Positions 63,286-64,000 of a stretch of DNA of 64,000 nt are shown here, one piece after another. Origin of the DNA: Parasulfuritortus sp049322515. Lineage in GTDB: Bacteria > Pseudomonadota > Gammaproteobacteria > Burkholderiales > Thiobacillaceae. The translations under genes and the position numbers were made by a program. Position 1 is the first letter of the stretch, and every line of letters starts with the position of its first letter. The stretch spans positions 90,720 through 154,719 of the forward strand of contig JBMOQW010000003.1 of the NCBI GenBank assembly GCA_049322515.1, read 5' to 3'. The notes below the pieces were generated by a model. The model was not told the origin of the DNA. It did not search any database and saw only the letters and a list, made by a program, of their open reading frames with translations.

Positions 63286-64000
63286 ATGAGGCATGTCCGT
63301 GCCCTCGGTTGGCTCTGGGTCCTGTGCCTGATGATCCCGACCCAGGCGGTCAAAGCCGAAGCACTGAAATTGGCCATCGCCAACTCGACCTGCGACGCCA
63401 TGCAACGCGCTGCCGCTTTGTTTCAGAACACCCGCCCCGTGACTTTCAGTTTCGTCTGCAAATCTTCGGGCATGCTGGCCAAGGGCTTGCGCGGTGGTTC
63501 GCTCAAGGCCGATCTCTTCATTTCCGCGAGCAAGGAATGGATGGACCTCCTGGTGGCCGAGGGCTTGGTCGACCCCACCCAGGTGACCCGCCCCTGGGGC
63601 AATACCCTGGTCGTGGCGGTGCCCCAGCGCAGCCCGCTGAGGCTGAGCCGCCTCGAGGACCTGATGGCCCAGCCGGTCGACCGCATCCTGATCGGCGACC
63701 CCAGCCTGACGCCCTTTGGTCGTCATGCCAAGGCGGCCCTCGAAAAAGCCAACCTCTGGTCGGCCTTGAAAGCCAAGGTCGAGACGCGCAAGAACGTCCA
63801 ACTGCTTGCCGAAGCCCTGGCCAGCGCTGACCAGGGCACCGTCGGCATCCTGCTGGTTTCCAACCTGGAACCCGCGATCAGGCCCCTGTTCAAGATCGAC
63901 CCCGCACTGGCCTCACCGATCAGGTATCACGTGGCCCCCCTCAAGACCCGAGCCCCCCCGGAAGCGCTGGCGGCGTTCCTCGACTTCCTGCGCAGCCCAC
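63286..64000 (+). CDS. ModA-like periplasmic substrate-binding protein, 3' end cut
   Basis: The first 238 residues of a periplasmic binding protein; the frame runs off the window. A signal peptide (ends about VKAE) precedes LKLAIANSTCDAMQRAAALF. The family blocks FVCKSSGMLAKGLRGGS, ADLFISASKEWMDLLVAEGLVD and WGNTLVVAVPQ match ModA molybdate-binding proteins, then IGDPSLTPFGRHAKAALEKANLW. The anion-binding Ser is kept, but the flanks differ, so the ligand may not be molybdate. AAGAGGAG precedes ATG 63286. Extra Cys in the mature part is unusual. Confidence 0.82.
   Translation, partial: MRHVRALGWLWVLCLMIPTQAVKAEALKLAIANSTCDAMQRAAALFQNTRPVTFSFVCKSSGMLAKGLRGGSLKADLFISASKEWMDLLVAEGLVDPTQVTRPWGNTLVVAVPQRSPLRLSRLEDLMAQPVDRILIGDPSLTPFGRHAKAALEKANLWSALKAKVETRKNVQLLAEALASADQGTVGILLVSNLEPAIRPLFKIDPALASPIRYHVAPLKTRAPPEALAAFLDFLRSP

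Overview
This is a GC-rich, gene-dense window typical of a Gram-negative proteobacterium, most likely a betaproteobacterium (inference). The evidence is a hemP/DUF2325 pair, the divergent rph-rdgB versus yicC-gmk arrangement, rpoZ-spoT-ridA-recG, ubiC-ubiA, dapC-dapD, CheD/CheZ chemotaxis proteins and many lipoproteins and OmpA-type envelope proteins. I saw no tRNA, rRNA, CRISPR array, insertion sequence or prophage. No gene-free stretch exceeds about 300 bases. A run of 10 N (49634-49643) and three apparent one-base indels (in 1212-1768, 16845-17127 and 59567-60234) point to a draft or metagenomic assembly, so broken frames here should not be read automatically as real pseudogenes.

Layout. 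1-7742: the 3' end of an M18 aminopeptidase, a response regulator with an apparent frameshift, an archease-like orphan, a succinate-semialdehyde-type dehydrogenase (minus), an OmpA protein, then a tight HDOD-cheD-small Cys protein-yceH-cheZ row. 7770-14501: a divergent iron locus, with OprB-like porin, DUF2325 and hemP leftward, an Fe(III) ABC transporter (fbpABC) rightward, and two Fur-box-like sites between them. 14510-17835: a CcdAB toxin-antitoxin with a likely operator, ettA, a broken DUF4160 gene and a P-loop-kinase-like gene with a degenerate Walker A. 17839-21339: a leftward overlapping operon hslR - histidine kinase - FAD oxidoreductase - DJ-1. 21408-26984: lipoprotein, beta-CASP RNase-like MBL protein, HhH glycosylase, ychJ-like, gcvR-like, prfC. 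27062-36657: envelope proteins, a stand-alone PDC-domain protein, hemW, a soluble CZB chemoreceptor, a Ser/Thr kinase - PP2C - rph - rdgB operon, and divergent yicC-gmk.

36670-40282 is the most interesting region. It is a four-gene exported operon: a DUF4384 protein, a glycine-zipper lipoprotein, a BON-caspase-like protease and a TPR lipoprotein. A short motif G(A/T)KDL(V/I)L(D/E) occurs once in the caspase, between the catalytic Cys strand and the last core strand, and twice in the DUF4384 partner. This suggests a protease-substrate or docking relationship. 40395-47488: rpoZ-spoT-ridA, a PAS-GGDEF-EAL-CZB protein, and recG.

47578-64000: FecR and OmpA genes facing a CHASE2 adenylate/guanylate cyclase that is split only by the assembly gap (the two edges share CGACCA, and merging them restores one frame); ubiC, terminator, ubiA, tcdA; a membrane chemoreceptor; a CsgG-like protein with a C-terminal SH3-like region; a VOC protein and an EamA exporter; dapC and dapD separated by a strong inverted-repeat element; the 5-oxoprolinase genes pxpB (frameshifted), pxpC and pxpA; a PPK2 polyphosphate kinase behind a good sigma-70 promoter; and a ModA-like binding protein cut by the window end. 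Signalling themes recur: zinc-type CZB sensing (twice), c-di-GMP, cyclic nucleotide, (p)ppGpp, Ser/Thr phosphorylation and chemotaxis.
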